Shown: positions 1-13,135, counted from the first letter of the stretch. The stretch: DNA of 64,000 nucleotides from Coprinellus micaceus (GCA_951394405.1 OX596334.1:2790001-2854000), one strand, 5' to 3'. The notes: generated by a model from the letters alone, not told the origin. A program made the numbers and translations.

Positions 1-1781
1 TCGTCGTCAGTGCTGTCCGATTCCGACGAGAGATTGGCGAAGAAGACATCGGCGTCAAAAGAGTCTGACTCTTCGTCGCTCCAGCATGTGACAAGGCCCT
101 TCATATCGCCGCGACGTCCGTCGGTCTCCTCTCCTTCATCGTACTCTGGAGCGCCAACTGGCGGCTCAGCAATGATAGTCCGTTGGGCCTCTTCGTTTTC
201 TTCATCTTCTTCATCATCTGTCACATCGCTATCCATCTCGACCTCCGCGTCGCTAAGTCCCACACTCTTTCTCCGCGGCTTGATCACCCACTCATTGTTA
301 GAGTCCCTTCTCTTCCCGGAAACCTTGTCGTGCTGCATCTCCGAGACCATGAATTCCTCCTCCTCCTCTTTGATGGACGAATCGCTGTCAAAGTCTGATA
401 GCGATGATGACGAATCTGAAGTGTTTCCATCCCCGCCTGAATCCATCGACGACAGGGCCGAAGCTGAGACGAACGTAGGGAATTGGACGGATGCGGTATC
501 GTCCTCAGAGTCGGGATCGTACGCCCTGGAGTGCCCGCCAAACTCGTCATCGTCAGTGAGATCGGAGAGGGACGAATCTGGGTTGGTGGGACGACGACGC
601 TTGGGCATCGGCGCCTTCTTGGGTTTCTTTGGCGCCGGGGCACGTGCCTTGAGCGTCTTCGCGAACTTTTGCGCGTAAATTTGCTGCTTCTGACGACCGA
701 TGATATTGGTTTTGGGATTGGTGCGCCTGTGTACGGGAGAGGTGGAGTCCCTCCTGGAACCTGGAGAAGGATCGCGTGGGGCGGGAACGATTTTCCGAGG
801 GCGGCCTCGTTTTCTGGGTGCAGGCGCGGTATTGGACGATGTGTGAGATGTATAGGGATGGGATGGGGTTGGGGTGGAATTGCCTGCAGAGGTGGAGGGG
901 CCGATGTATGCAAAGTTTTCTCCGACGTTTCCGTCGACGAACATCATCTCGTCTTGATTCTTGGACTTCCTGTGGGCGGACGAGGAGGTGCCGGCCTCCT
1001 GAGGGGCGTGCCTTTTGGCGAGCATACTGGGTGGGAGGGCGAGCTTGATTTTGAGCGAGGGGCGCGGGGGTGGTGGGGGAGGCCTCTGGGGCTGTTTGGG
1101 GACGAGAAAAGAGGGTGTGGAGGAGGATGAAGCTGAGCTGAACTGGCGACTGAGCTCCTCCATGGAGAGAGGGCCTGTGGGTCTGGGCGATGCATGGGGC
1201 GGCGAGGGGGGTCGGAGGGGAAGGTTGGTGTTGGTGCAAGTGCACTCTCCATCGCAGACGGGACATATATCGCCGTCGTCCTCGTCGTCGGGCGATAAGG
1301 CTGGTGCGCCGTTTACGGTATGGGAATGAGCAGGCGACATTGCGAGGCCCATTTGTTTTGGCTGGACTGTAGATTAGATTGATTAGTTTATCGGCGAAAT
1401 CCTGGTAAATCGGGTGGGGGACAGGGAGGGACGACGAAGCGACGGGGATACGCGCAGGGACCATCGAGGACCCTGGACCGGGGACCCTTGACGATGGGGT
1501 GGGCGTGGTCGTCGAGGTGGTGGGCGTCGAGGAGACTCACTGGTGAAACGATTCTTGGGCATTTTGTGTGGGTGCAGGACATGAGAGGAAGAGTGATTCC
1601 AGATTTGTGGGCGGCTTCTGAGGCCAGGAGAGGCAACACTGGATGGTGGTCGGACGAGAGCCTTTTTGATGGAAAAACACGACGGCTCCATTAAAATACA
1701 ATTCCCATCCGGATACAGTCTGACCCTCTCGAACATGTCTCTTGCCTCGACACCACCACCAGCACCACCCACGCGAGACAT
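1..1781 (-). CDS. AT-hook, acidic nuclear protein (3' end beyond window)
   Basis: The frame stays open from an ATG at 1781 to the window edge, giving at least 534 residues. One intron is inferred at 1367-1543 (GTGAGT donor, CTACAG acceptor, phase 1); the second exon is 1-1366. Near residues 114-123 is a Cys cluster, CPVCDGECTC, that could bind a metal. A Pro/Ser-rich stretch follows, then a canonical AT-hook core KRGRPRK near residue 265, then a Lys/Arg-rich block and long acidic Ser/Asp/Glu runs. This composition points to a DNA- or chromatin-associated nuclear protein, which is inference; I do not recognise the family. A second Met at 1736 is an alternative start. The large plus-strand reading frames over this region are shadows of its low-complexity sequence. 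The intron is long for this genome, so a missed small exon is possible. Confidence 0.7.
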
Positions 1782-4102
1782 GTCGCCTCTCTGTCCAACC
1801 CATGAGCCAGGCCTTTCGCAGACCGGCCTTTCTGCACCACTTTACCGCCAGAATACGATCTTGTGACCCAATTTTCTTGTCGCATCAGGCATCACAAGAA
1901 TTCTACTGGGTTGGTGACAAACTTCTTGGAATTAGCTCTGCCATCGATATAGAATTCGCCGTTGCCTTGGTCCTTTTCCCCGTGGTGTGGCTAGAATGCA
2001 AACACAACGATTTGCGTCATGTCGGCACCAGCAGTCGCGTGCTGGGTTCGGAGCTACCGCCCTGTGCAGCCCGCAATGTGCTCCAGAATGGGCGCCATAC
2101 CCTCGGCTCTGCTTCTGCGACCGACACGTTCAGATGGCGAGTCGCGTCGTGTTCATTCTCGCTAAAGGCCTCTATCTAATCGTGTTCGGCAAATGGCCAC
2201 AATGGCATGGAAACCCCGCGTCCTGGCAGATACCCTCGACCCCCCTCTAAACTTACAGCTCCGGGCCTCCTCTTGACCTCCTCATCGATTACATCTCGGG
2301 TCGTCACCCCTCGGCTCTAAGAACATCTCAGTTCAAGGCATATGCCGGTGTCACGACCCACCTCCTTTGTCCCTCGGTCTCAGTGCCTCATGCATCATGG
2401 GTTGCGGCTTCCCAAGACGCTGAAAATCCTTGACGACTTGTAGTCACATGCCCCATATTCTCGACTTGACCTCAATGTCTCCTGATCCCTCTCTGCGCAG
2501 AATATCCCCACCCTTGTCACCCCCGCTAACCAGGTTCGAATCTGTGAAGCGAACGGCACCAGTACGTCCCAACGGCTAGGTCGCACAGCGCCATTTATTT
2601 ACAATGCACCTGGGGTCACAGATTCCCCTTCCTGTGAAGCACCCCTCAACGGCCGACCTACATATGTCCGGTCCGACGTGACGTCCTCGAGCGACCATGT
2701 TTCCATCGCTGGCGTGGGCGTTAACAGGCAGGAATTTCTGCCCAGTGGCTCTCCTCGGTAACACAATCGCAACTCAAACCCTCGCGCTTTTTTCTCCGAT
2801 TCTTTCAACGGTTCCATGGCTCTCTAGCGTCTGTCACACAGTAATCGAGCCCCGCGGCAAGGTTCTCGCCTTCATTCTACCCCTCCCGTCCCTCGTCCTC
2901 GTCACCTCTCATCACATCTCGATTGTATCTGAGCACCCACAAGACCCAACACCTCATTTAACTCTTGCGTGTCAGCCGGTGAGTTGTGTCATTTATACTT
3001 CTTCACTGTGATACCTCTTCACCCAATTCGAAGTCTCTACAGACCCCAGTCATTCCTGGTTGATCGTTCGAGGTCACCGGCTCCCGGGCGATGGTATGTA
3101 AGTAGGTAAATTCGAATATTCGAAGAAAGCACGTATGTCATATGCACATAAGTACAACCGCGGTTAGAATCCGTGACCGCACTCGTCAGTCACCGGTCAC
3201 CCGCAGAAAGTCCGTCGAGTGCCCTATTTTTCTGCTCTTCACAATCGCTGAGTTGGTCGTGTTTGACAGTTTCTCCCGGCGAATTCTGTTCCGTTCGACG
3301 CATTGCTCTTGGCACGCACATCGAGCCACGGAATCTCGCGTAGCACCTTCCTAGAGGAACCACCTCAAGCAACCCTCGACCGTCGGTGTGCGACGCGTCT
3401 ATGGGCGTCTACGCGGACCTTTAGACCCCCGCGTCGCCAGAACCAAAGAGCTTATTTTAAGGTAGACATACCTCGAGGTGCCCTCTTCTCCCGCGAGATT
3501 CCTCCACCGTATGTCAGGTGGTCTTATTATTATTCTTCAGCACGATAATCACACAACGCGAGGCGCCAAGTACGTATCTTGTTCAGTCAAAATAGGATTC
3601 GCCGTCTTCGCTGACAAGATCCAGGCTTCTAGGCTTTTTGAAGGTGCTCTGGAAGCCCGGGATTGGGAATTGCTGCGTGCCGTGTTCCAGGAAATCCGGG
3701 GCGGTAGGGCGTATCAAGTGCAGCCTGCCAGAAAATGGCAAGAGGAGAAACAAGGAGGGTTTGGTCTCGGGAGAAGCTGGGCGATTTGACAATTGGGTCA
3801 CGCTTAGTCTGAGCGCGCGAATCGGGTCCCTTGTGTTAAGCACAACACTGAATAGCTAGGTCTAGTCGCGGTCACCTCCATCCAATTCCGCCGACAGGTC
3901 GGCCCCCGCAGCCCAGACGCAGAGCAACACTTTGACTTCCTTCGGACGGATTGTTTAATTCCTTATTCCATTTGAGTTGAGTCCGTACATACAATTGCAA
4001 CTAGGTCTGGGGTTCGTGTGGTTGGGTGCAATGGGGCGAATGGATTAATGGATGACATGGTGAGGAGACTACTGAAAGCAGAGAAGCCGTTCGCTGGGCT
4101 GC
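1782..4102. other. Gene-free interval
   Basis: No reading frame here has convincing protein character in either direction. It should hold the promoter of the leftward AT-hook gene at its left end and the 3' flank of the MYND gene at its right. A perfect 14-bp palindrome, TTCGAATATTCGAA, lies at 3111-3124. Nothing else stands out. Confidence 0.5.
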
Positions 4103-5078
4103 CTAGGGCGCAACACAGGTCAGCTTGTGCGTTCTAAACGTGAAGGGATGAATCAGTATATGCCCAACACAGTCACGCTGAAAAAAACACGCACTTCCAA
4201 TGGACCTTCTGACACTGCGCCCCGCAGTACGGCATCTTCTTGCACCTCGAGCACCTCGAGAACTTGACGCCCCTGGTTCCACAGTTCCCACACGCATCCG
4301 TCGCAGTAACGAACTGCCCTTCCTGACTTGGCGCATCCCCCTCCCTCGCATTGAGTCTGACATTCGGTACGTTTAGAACCTCCTTTCTTGTACCGCCCGC
4401 CCCTTTCACGCCCGTCGACTCCTCGGCCATCCGGGCGTTCATCTCATCGTTCTGAATGAGCATGGCCAAGTTGTCTCTGGTTTGCTGAAGGTCAGCTTGA
4501 ATCCACGTCTCGAGCCCAGCGGCAGGTGTTGGGGAATTGAAAGTGGATTCTGTGGCGGCAAGATCGATGGCTTCCTTATACCGCTTGGCGGCAGTAGAAC
4601 GGTCTTTGGCATCCCAGGCGAGGAGGCCGAGGGTCATGCAGGAGCTAATTTGAAGGCATTTGAGGAGGAATTGGGCGCTCGGTGAGGTGAAGCGTTCAAA
4701 ATCTTTCTCGCGAGCGTGGCTCGGGCGGAAGCTGGCGAGGAACTTGTAGGCTTCTGGGGCAGTAGCTGGAAGCTACGCATCAGGGAACGCGGATCAGGAG
4801 GTAAGGTCTGTCAAAGAACTTGGCTCACCTTCTGTGAAGTTCATCGAGGGATCGCGGAAGAATCCAGTAAAGCTGCGGAATGCCATCGCGATGGTCTCTG
4901 TGGGTGCATCGTTGGGGAAGCCAGGAGGAGCGCGACCACCAGGGAAGATCGACCCCAGGACGTTCTCGTGCCTCATGACGCGCTTGATGCACTTCTGGTA
5001 CAAGTCGAAAGCTTTACCATGATTGTTTTCCACCGAGTAGGCGATTTCAGCCTTTCGAAAGAGGTCATTGGCCGACAT
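4103..5078 (-). CDS. MYND zinc-finger protein
   Basis: Three exons, 4829-5078, 4195-4765 and 4103-4133, are joined by introns of 63 nt (4766-4828) and 61 nt (4134-4194). The product is 283 residues and all phases agree. The C-terminal 42 residues form a complete MYND zinc finger: C242-x2-C245, C255-x2-C258, C264-x3-C268, then H276-x3-C280, with the usual YCGAQCQKVHW core. The N-terminal two thirds begins MSANDLFRKAEIAYS and looks helical and TPR-like (AKDRSTAAKRYKEAIDLA). MYND fingers are protein-protein interaction modules. In fungi, small TPR-plus-MYND proteins are common and mostly uncharacterised, so a partner or pathway cannot be named. The last exon codes only ten residues but supplies the final zinc ligands, which supports the splice. 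Confidence 0.85.
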
Positions 5079-6678
5079 GGAGTATAAGGTGGGTGAAACT
5101 GGAGGACGGTACGAGGAATTTCGTGAGGCGAAAGGGGCGGTGGTGGTGGCGGACAAGAGGAATGGCGCAGCGGGGGAAGGTGCACGAATCTGGCGGAATC
5201 GTAATTGAACGGGATACGTAATCAGGGGCTTTCCATTGCCATCCCGGTGGTGGATGAGTACCGCGAGGCGCACAAGATTGTTTCCCTCTGGCCTGGTAGG
5301 GGGCGCCTAAGTATGATCGGTTTGAGCGCCCAGACGCGAATAGACGCTGGACAAGCGCTCAAACTTCGAGAGGCAAAATTTTTGGGCCGGAGCGGAATCA
5401 AAACACTTCGGGGCTGCGGATCAAATACCCTTGATGGAGATCACGCGACAGAAACGTGTGAACTTGAATTCATTACGTAATATTCATGGGCATTTCCTGG
5501 ATCTTTTTCGCCATTTTCAGTTGCACCTCGACCGTCAACAACGGCGAGCGCATGGTGTATCGTCCTTTCACCCGCACAGAGAACCTCGGAGAAAAATGGC
5601 ACTGTGGCGCCTCGAATGGGACCATTGGCAGAGAATATGGGATGATAAGCGGACTTCTTTTCTTTCTCGTATTTGCATCCTTTCTTTCACTCAGAACTCA
5701 TGGCAACAGCCCCAGGCGAATACAGGCGCAACATGCAGTTCGAATCTCCTCAGATTCTCCGTCTAACCCCCCGTTCATTGTCACATAATTCGTTCGATGA
5801 AGCCTTCGTACACTGTGTTGCTGCCACAGACAAAAATATCTTATCTCAGTCTGTTTTGGCATGGGATAGGAACTGTGGCCGAACTGCAATCGAAGGTTCC
5901 CCCCGAGGGCCGTTTCAAGTTCCCGTCCTTCGCTTTCATTTCGATCTCCAAATCCAGTCGAAGCAGCGGGAGGTTACCCTGGATTTGATCAAGCTGAGTT
6001 ACGTGCATGGCCCTGGAAACTTTCCGATCCATGGGTTTCATTGACCCTGCCATGTTCCCCGCAATTGCCCTTCGCACTCAGTAGCATTTCCAGCACACTG
6101 ACGTACAAATGAAACGGTGAAGGTAAGCTCTCCAACTCGTGCTTCACTTCACCGCTCTTGGGATCTTCTCTCCCCTAATAGCATCGTAGGAACAGGATCA
6201 CAGGACCCAGCCATGTGTAAACTATCGAGTTGACCGGAGAAAGGAGTATGCGTGGCAAAGACCAGGATACGGGAACCCAACTAATCTTCGCTGAATTATG
6301 TGGGTCCGGAGCTTGACTGTCCTGCCTCGCGCTTCCCAAATCATCGCACCCTATCTCTATTGCACCCTTCTAATCGCCCCGCGAACCCGATGGCCCTGGC
6401 ACGGGTGACGGCGTTTTCAAAGCGCTCGGCGTACCAGTTCTGCCTCTCGCTCCTGCCTATTTCGTTCGCCTTCATCAGGGACCAATCCAAAGGGTACCAT
6501 CATCCTTCACACTATAAAATGACATGCCTGGATGGACGACCAGAATCAATCCAGCCACCGCCAGTGCTCCTCGTTTGCAGCACATCTTCTTGCAGCTCCA
6601 ACTCTGACGAGCTCCACACGCATCGCTCCACTGCCACTTAGCCTTTGTCGACGGTCGACCCCACGTTAGGCGCTGCCA
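5079..6678. other. Intergenic, divergent promoters
   Basis: This lies between the leftward MYND gene and a rightward small gene. Short frames occur on both strands but none has domain character. A TATAAAA-like stretch near 6512 and Pro/Ser-like low complexity near 6300-6640 are not enough to call a gene. Confidence 0.45.
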
Positions 6679-6684
6679 TATAAA
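6679..6684 (+). promoter_or_regulatory. TATA box of the 6740 gene
   Basis: TATAAA lies 61 bases upstream of the ATG at 6740 and is followed by a pyrimidine- and CA-rich leader ending in ACAAAATG, a good fungal start context. Confidence 0.55.
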
Positions 6685-6739
6685 GCGTCGTCTTCCTCTT
6701 CACAAACCTTCAGCGCACCAAGCATCCCCCGCAAACAAA

Positions 6740-7210
6740 ATGCCGCGCTCCTCATCATCGTCTTCCTCAGACTCCAGGACCCCTTCGCCCCAGAACGCGC
6801 CCCTCCTGGGCTCCTTTGACCCCTTTGCGGTGCACCCGTTTACCAACTTCTCTGGACCGAGCCACCCTAGTCATCAAGGATACTCAAATCAAGTCCACAC
6901 TCTGCCGCACCCTTCTACTCTGCACATGGACGCGCCTGCGACGGGGCCGCACGGTTCATTATCATACCCCTCCTACTCGTCACAACCCTATCACTCATCT
7001 TCGTCTCACGGCACCTTGCACCATCCCACTGCCGTTCCCGCTGGGAGTGGCTACCCTTTCCAGGCGTCACAACCTTATATGCAACCTTCACACTCCTCCA
7101 GCCACCCACCGACCTCCTCGTCAGGAAAGCCAATATTTGTGCCATTCAGGCAGGAGACTTCGTCCCCTGACTTGTCGGACGTGTTGCGAAGGAAGCGAAT
7201 GGGACTCTAA
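6740..7210 (+). CDS. Small Ser/Pro/His-rich protein
   Basis: A single-exon frame of 156 residues starts in a good context (CAAAATGCC) just below a TATA box. The body is low-complexity, rich in Ser, Pro, His, Tyr and Gly. The C terminus is the ordered-looking part: KPIFVPFRQ followed by SPDLSDVLRRKR, with a basic final tail. That pattern, a disordered protein with a short basic C-terminal motif, is common in lineage-specific fungal proteins. No signal peptide or membrane segment is visible. The function is unknown. No introns are needed, and the 3' flank is pyrimidine-rich. Confidence 0.7.
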   Translation: MPRSSSSSSSDSRTPSPQNAPLLGSFDPFAVHPFTNFSGPSHPSHQGYSNQVHTLPHPSTLHMDAPATGPHGSLSYPSYSSQPYHSSSSHGTLHHPTAVPAGSGYPFQASQPYMQPSHSSSHPPTSSSGKPIFVPFRQETSSPDLSDVLRRKRMGL

Positions 7211-10200
7211 GTCTCTCTGTCCTCCCCTGAGCTCTCCATCGGTCCTTCCGGTTTTTGGGGCCCTTTCTGTAATGGCGGCGGCGATTGTATCGTTGCTGGA
7301 AGGAACCCATTCCCGACACCGTGGTCAGGCTTCCTCTCGCTCCACACGGCGCTATCTCTTTGGCGCCAACCGTCCCGGAAGCCGTCATACCCCGCATACC
7401 CCGCAGCTTCTTCCCATTCAACCAAAGCGTCATCAGCTCTCCATCACCACACATTCTGTCAAGGATGCTTTCCCCTAACTCCTCACGACGCATGTTTTAC
7501 GACCTTCGAAGGGACTTCCTTCGTCATACGCGCCCGATGTAGGGACCTTCCCTTTGTGGCCGGAGGGTTCCTCCCTGGCCTTACGTCCCTTTACCTGGCG
7601 TTTCACGCTTACCTCGACTCAGACAACGGACGGTAGCATTTGGTCTCTCTAGCATTCCCCTCACATAGTCTATTCTTTATTCAGTTCACGCTGCATTCCG
7701 TCTCGCATCTCTACTGCATGTACTTCTAGTGTATCATAGCACCCAGAATCTACTATAGTGTCCCCCGTGACGTCAAGTTAACCTAAGACCGCAGCAAAGT
7801 CGCCGATCTTCAAGCTGGCGCACATTTAAGCGCCCGTACTTTTTGTGATACAGCCGACCCGGACATCTGGACTGAACACTTGCTTTGGAAAGGATCGCCG
7901 CCTGTATGCACCGCTTGATCCTATTCATCCCCACCTTTTTTCTCGGGTCTAACTTGGGTCTAACCCAACTGGTTCTCGATGTACAGCAGTTATGGCATTT
8001 CTGTACCGCAGAGATCGGCCACCTGATTTCACGGTATCGAAAGGAGACACGAAGGACAGTGTATCCCCGGGATGGAACCACCGCAGATAGGGGATAAAGT
8101 GCCATGAATGAATGACATGACCCAAGCAAGTCCCGCCCGACGAGCGACCCATGAAACAATTATCAACGCCGCATAAGAGAAGTACATACGAGTGCCCTGC
8201 GCCCACCTCACGAGGACGAAGCCTCCCTGCATTTTAGGATAGCCCGTCCCGAGTCCCTGGTCGAGTTATCGAATTATTAATCGCAACGCACACGACTGGT
8301 CAGTCTTGGCGGGCTGCCCGTCGGACGCGACGACAGCGACGACAGCATTTCCACCTGACTCCAAACCCCCAACTAACATCCTCTACTAAACATCCTATGA
8401 ACGCCCCCACCACCCCATCCGGTACACACTTGCCTTTTCCAAAGGGGCTCTCATACGATGATTCATACACCTTCTGATCGCTGAAATAGTCCGGACTACC
8501 GTTATCAGCTTCGAGGAAGAGAACTGTCATTTGCGATTACATAGACACCTACATGAAGGGCAGATCAGCTGTGATGAGATTTTGACTCTTGCTAAATGGG
8601 ATATTCACTCCCAAACGACCCCGCTCGGCGCCTACCTTCCTTGTACGTGTGGTATTAGATACCCGGCCGCATGTTTTCTGAGATTACCCGCAGCCACACA
8701 TAAGTTGTTGGCGCAGTTTGGAGGAGCCGATAGGAAAGCACGCGGGCGAACATGCGCAAAGGCCTTTAGCGACGTCAATCCGTATCTAAAAGCAGCAGGT
8801 CAGCACCGAGAAGCCAGGACGAGGGCAGCATTCGCGTTCACGGGTTCGCCGCTTACCGTTACGATGCGAGGACAGGGAATAAATACGTAACGAAGCTTGA
8901 GAACAAGCGAACTCAATGGGGCGACTATGGGCTCGACGTGGGGTAGAGTCTGGGGTAACTTCGTCAATCAGGCTTCCGTGTGGGGGAGGCGTCCAGCTGT
9001 TCAGCTCGAGAAAACCTCGGCGAGAACCCTCGGCGCAGAAAGAAATCAGGGCAAATTGTAGATTGAAATCATGCTCAAATTAAATGAGCCACTTCGAACT
9101 GAGTTCTATGTGCGAAGTGTTATGCATTATGAGCGTTGCAACCTTCATAGATTGATTTTGGGAAATCAAAGAGCGACTCACCACGTAAACTCATCCCTCG
9201 TAAGGTGGGATCCACTCTATACTCACTCTATATGATCCACGCACTCGGAGGAGCCTTGGAAAACACCGAAAGCTGGCGACTGGGAACACGTTGCTGATAC
9301 GTCAAGTCACGAAGAACAACCAACACCCTGCATACCGGACTGCACCAGATACCCCTCGCCTACCGAGGTCAGGCGACCTCTCGCTCGCCTGGACCCTGCT
9401 AACCCACAACACGCGCACCACTAGCGACACGCCACAGGCTAACCGCCGGAGGTCGTACGATCCAAGAATGTCAAGTTCGAACCGGGGGAGACGGGGCGTC
9501 GAAAACCGGCGAATTACCAAACAATCCTCCCGCATTACCGTCGCACTCCTCGAATGTATACTCGGCGTCTGGTTCGAGGGGTCTTCAAGTTGGGGGATGC
9601 GGCCTCGTGGAAATGACGCAGCACGGTAACCATTGACGGTTCCAATGCATTCGCAAATAGCTTGGATCCGTTGCGATTCTTCATCTCAGAGCCAGAAATC
9701 CGGCTGAATGACGGCGCTCGTTCCTTTACGTCGTAGACCGATCTGCTAGGGTCTTTATCAGCTTCAGTAGTGCAAGACCCGAACCGCCTCGTAGATAGCA
9801 CCAGTCTGCATACCTTCGACGGACGATTCTTCCCACTGGTCTAGTACAAACCAAGACCTACTCCATGCCCCCAAGCCATTTGCGCTGATAGAATGGCACC
9901 GCGCCGATTGCTTGGGCCACCCTTACGATTCAACAGCATTTGGAGCATGAGACTGAAGTACTTACCTACGAGTCCTCGGATATCGCTACCAGAACGTTCT
10001 GTGACCCCACTGTGCGGCATACCAAAAAGAGCGAGGTCGACCATGTAGCACGAGGCCATTGCAGTGTGAGAAAGTTGGTAGGTTTGCTCGCTCCCTCGCC
10101 GTCAAGTCCATTCGGGTCTGCAGGTTAACAAGGGTCCCTTCCAGTCGGCCAAGGCTATTCTTCCCTTCCTAGGGCCGAGGTTGGTGGGCTGAGCGAAACC

Positions 10201-11216
10201 AGGCGTAGCCCCGGACTCAAGGGATCCTTGTCGCGTCCCTTGAAAGTAACGCATCCGCAAGAGTGGAAGGCTTTAGTCCTCAGAATCGACTTCACTGGTG
10301 CTGCAGCGGCCGAATCGTACTTGCATTGCCGCGAGCTGCCGAGGCCTCGACTGCCATTCATCTTGGGCTAAGCTTGAGTACTGCCTCGGGAACGACGGCG
10401 GCTCATCAGCCCTGCCTTGCCCTAGGTACGGTCACGGTCAAGGGGGGATCATCCGAGCAATCCCACGACCCCTACTTCCTGGGTCGGGGGCTGGAACTGC
10501 GTTACGGGGTCCTACTCCTGTTTGAGACATCCCATCAACCGCGGCAGCCTTGCCGTTCTAGCCAAGGAGGGCAGAGAGGGTCAACTACTCGTCAAGTACC
10601 TCCCCAACGCGAGTAATTTACCTCAAAAAAGGATACTTCTCTAGAAAGAGGAATATTCGCATTCAAGGAGAGAACCAGGGGAATATCACCCGCATAGCTA
10701 TAGGAAGGGATGTGCGATTGGGAAGGGGTGTAGGGCGAGGGGAAAGATAAATACATATATGGGTCCATCGCTCACCTCTGAGTCAGCCCCACGGAGAAGT
10801 GTGAACGCTCTATAGAGCAGGCGGTACCCAAGTGTAGTGCAACCAAAGTGTAACAGTCGAGTCTCTCTCACCGCAGTCGGGATTCGGCATCGAGCGATGC
10901 CGCTGATTTGTCAGCAGGACCCCGGCGCTGTGAAGGGCGGGTCGACAGGTCAGGTTGTAAATCACGATTGCTCGGATGATCCCCCCTTGGTCACGGTAAA
11001 GGATGTCCTTGGCCGTTTAGTTCTGCAATGACACTTGGGCTTTTGTTTGAAAATCGAACTGGGTATGTAGTAGTTGTCATGATCAAAGGGATTACACGCC
11101 GGGCGTTGTGCGACCGCGGCCTTTCTACTCCGACCGTCAACAACGCTCATCATGCATTCTGAAATCTGCAGCAGTGCTCCCTGTCCTCGTCTCCTAACCA
11201 CCACCCTCCCTCCAAA
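7211..11216. other. 4-kb gene-poor interval
   Basis: No exon chain could be assembled. The longest frames (8531-8890 plus, 9291-9629 plus, 10263-10616 plus) overlap competing frames and carry no motif. The only structure found is the inverted repeat at 10439/10989. The right end should include the promoter of the F-box gene at 11217, and AT-rich sequence lies near 10745-10760. Confidence 0.45.
10439..10989. repeat. 24-bp inverted repeat pair bounding 551 bp
   Basis: A 24-base segment at 10439-10462 (it begins CAAGGGGGGATC) recurs exactly in inverted orientation at 10966-10989. Similarity is imperfect just outside, where one flank reads GGTCACGGT and the other ACCGTGAC. The interval between has no coding signal. 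It may be a small non-autonomous element or two fragments of one repeat family. Confidence 0.6.
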
Positions 11217-12879
11217 ATGCGCAAGTTCATTCTCAAGAAGGTCAAGCAAAGGAGGGAAACCAGTGACAATTCCACCAGTGCGAGAGGGAGCTTAACCGCC
11301 GGGTCAGGCTCGGAAGCCTGGCAAAGCGCGTCCCGAAACCCAGCACCTTTGCTCCTGGATGACTCTCCTGATGCCTATCTTGCATCGTACCAAGAAGTGC
11401 CCATGATACTTGACTGGCAAACGCCATCCTATGTCCCCGGTTCAACGGTTGGGGCGACCCCGTTATCGCAATTCCCGAAGCCGACGAGGCAAGTCCAAAC
11501 CTATCCGAGAACTCACAACCCACCGACGGCTCCCCCGTTCCCGCTACCACTGGAACTGATGTATTTGGTTATCGACAATGATCTCTCACACGATCTCAAG
11601 GCGATGCTCAACCTGGCGAGTGCAGTCCCAGATTTACGACACCACTGCTGGACACATGCTTTTCACAGTGCTAAAATAATCATCCGCCAACGCGAAACTG
11701 AGCGTAAGAAAGAGACAAGCAATGTCGATCTCTTCCTCCAACTCCTAGATCGGATACCCGCAATATACGACTATGTCCAGGAGTTGGACATCCAGGACCG
11801 TGGCCGACTGGTGTGGGCTCAACAAGGCCTGGCATCGAGTAGCCAAGAGGATATGATGACCCTTTCGCTACTCCTCGTCCAGACAAAACGCATGCCGAGA
11901 CTCAAGAGCTTTCGTATTACGACAACTCTCACATGGTCCATCCTCCCCATCCACGTCAAAGAAGCCTTCTTCGCAATGTTCGCCTCCTCGACCCTCTCGG
12001 AAATCGCACTTTCCGGTATCCTCCTCCCCGTTAACTTTCTCACATTGGTTAAAGGTCTTCGAACGGTCGAATTCCAGACTGGAGGCGTTGGTCCCTCTGT
12101 TTTCCATCCATCCCTAATCGATCAGCGTCCCAAGCAAGTGGATACCTTGAAGATACGGGACCGGAACCCGTTTTCAAATCCAATGTCTGTGCTAGGGTTC
12201 TCTGGTCATTCGCATAAACCATTCTCCCTACCACATATCAAACAGCTAGAGATTTGCCTACCTGGCAAACAGCTGTCCTCGGTGCAGGAAGGGCTTCAAG
12301 TCTGCCAAAAGCTCGAACTTTTCAAGGTCTTCGTCGGGACGGCGGGCGGACGTGAGTCCACATCTTGATTTACCCCTTTTGTTCCCTCAATTTATCAACC
12401 TGATACCAGTGCCGGATCCTCTTAAATTGGACTGCCTTCCGTCCCTACAACGGTTAACCCTCGCCGCGGATATAACCAACATTCTCGACGCGTCGTGCCG
12501 ATTTTACTGGGCCATCGAACTCCTTGCATCCATACCCACCACGTCCCTTCTGCAGGATGTCACCCTCCTCATCCGTACTCCGAGTTTAGAGCAGGGCAAG
12601 CAATGCGAGTGGGGTTTACTCGATGCACTCTTCCATCTCCCAGACATCGCGCCCGCCCTTGTTGACGCTCGCGCTCCAGGGGTCAGTTTGCGTTGGCCGT
12701 CGCTGTGTTCGTTCAACATTATCTGGTGTACAGCCCGGTCACAGGACATCCAAGAAGATGCCAACGCCGATCTCATGGAGTACCTGCCTATATTTATTCC
12801 ACATCTCCACGTGCGAGGTGTTGTCAGGATGCGAACAACTTATTCTGATACGCATTACAACTTTTGGACTTATACGTAG
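11217..12879 (+). CDS. F-box-like / leucine-rich protein
   Basis: Two exons, 11217-12351 and 12410-12879, are separated by a 58-nt intron with a GTGAGT donor and a CTGATACCAG branch/acceptor region. The product is 534 residues. After a basic, Ser-rich N terminus, residues about 105-155 resemble a degenerate F-box (PPFPLPLELMYLVIDNDL, then a hydrophobic helix and a Trp/His segment). The remainder alternates Leu-rich strands with loops, as in the LRR-like tails of Agaricomycete F-box proteins. F-box proteins recruit targets to SCF ubiquitin ligases, but many members of these expanded fungal families are untested. No LRR consensus is clean, so the tail is called by texture only. The start ATG follows CCAAA, a reasonable context. 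Confidence 0.75.
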
Positions 12880-13135
12880 ACAGGGATTGTCGGTCGAATT
12901 TTACTAGATAATACAGGAACTTAGAGCTTTGAACGTTTTGAACGGCGGATATTATCTCTTGCTTGTCTGCGTCTTATAAAACTCATGGTGGGTGAAGATG
13001 GGGGAAAGGCCGGATGTCAATTCGGTAAGCGCCGTTTGCAGCTGTTATGATCAGAGGGCGTCGATGCCCGGGCGGTGACATGAATGTGTCCATAATGAGC
13101 AGAATCTCAGGAACTCTCTCCCATTTCCCTATAGC

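Noticed and set aside
10..678. 222-codon plus-strand frame
   Set aside because: It is antisense to the acidic Ser/Asp-rich tail of the AT-hook gene; its Ser runs are the mirror of GAC/GAA-type codons.
2531..2550. Second tRNA-like GGTTCGAATC
   Set aside because: The T stem does not pair and no A box lies upstream.
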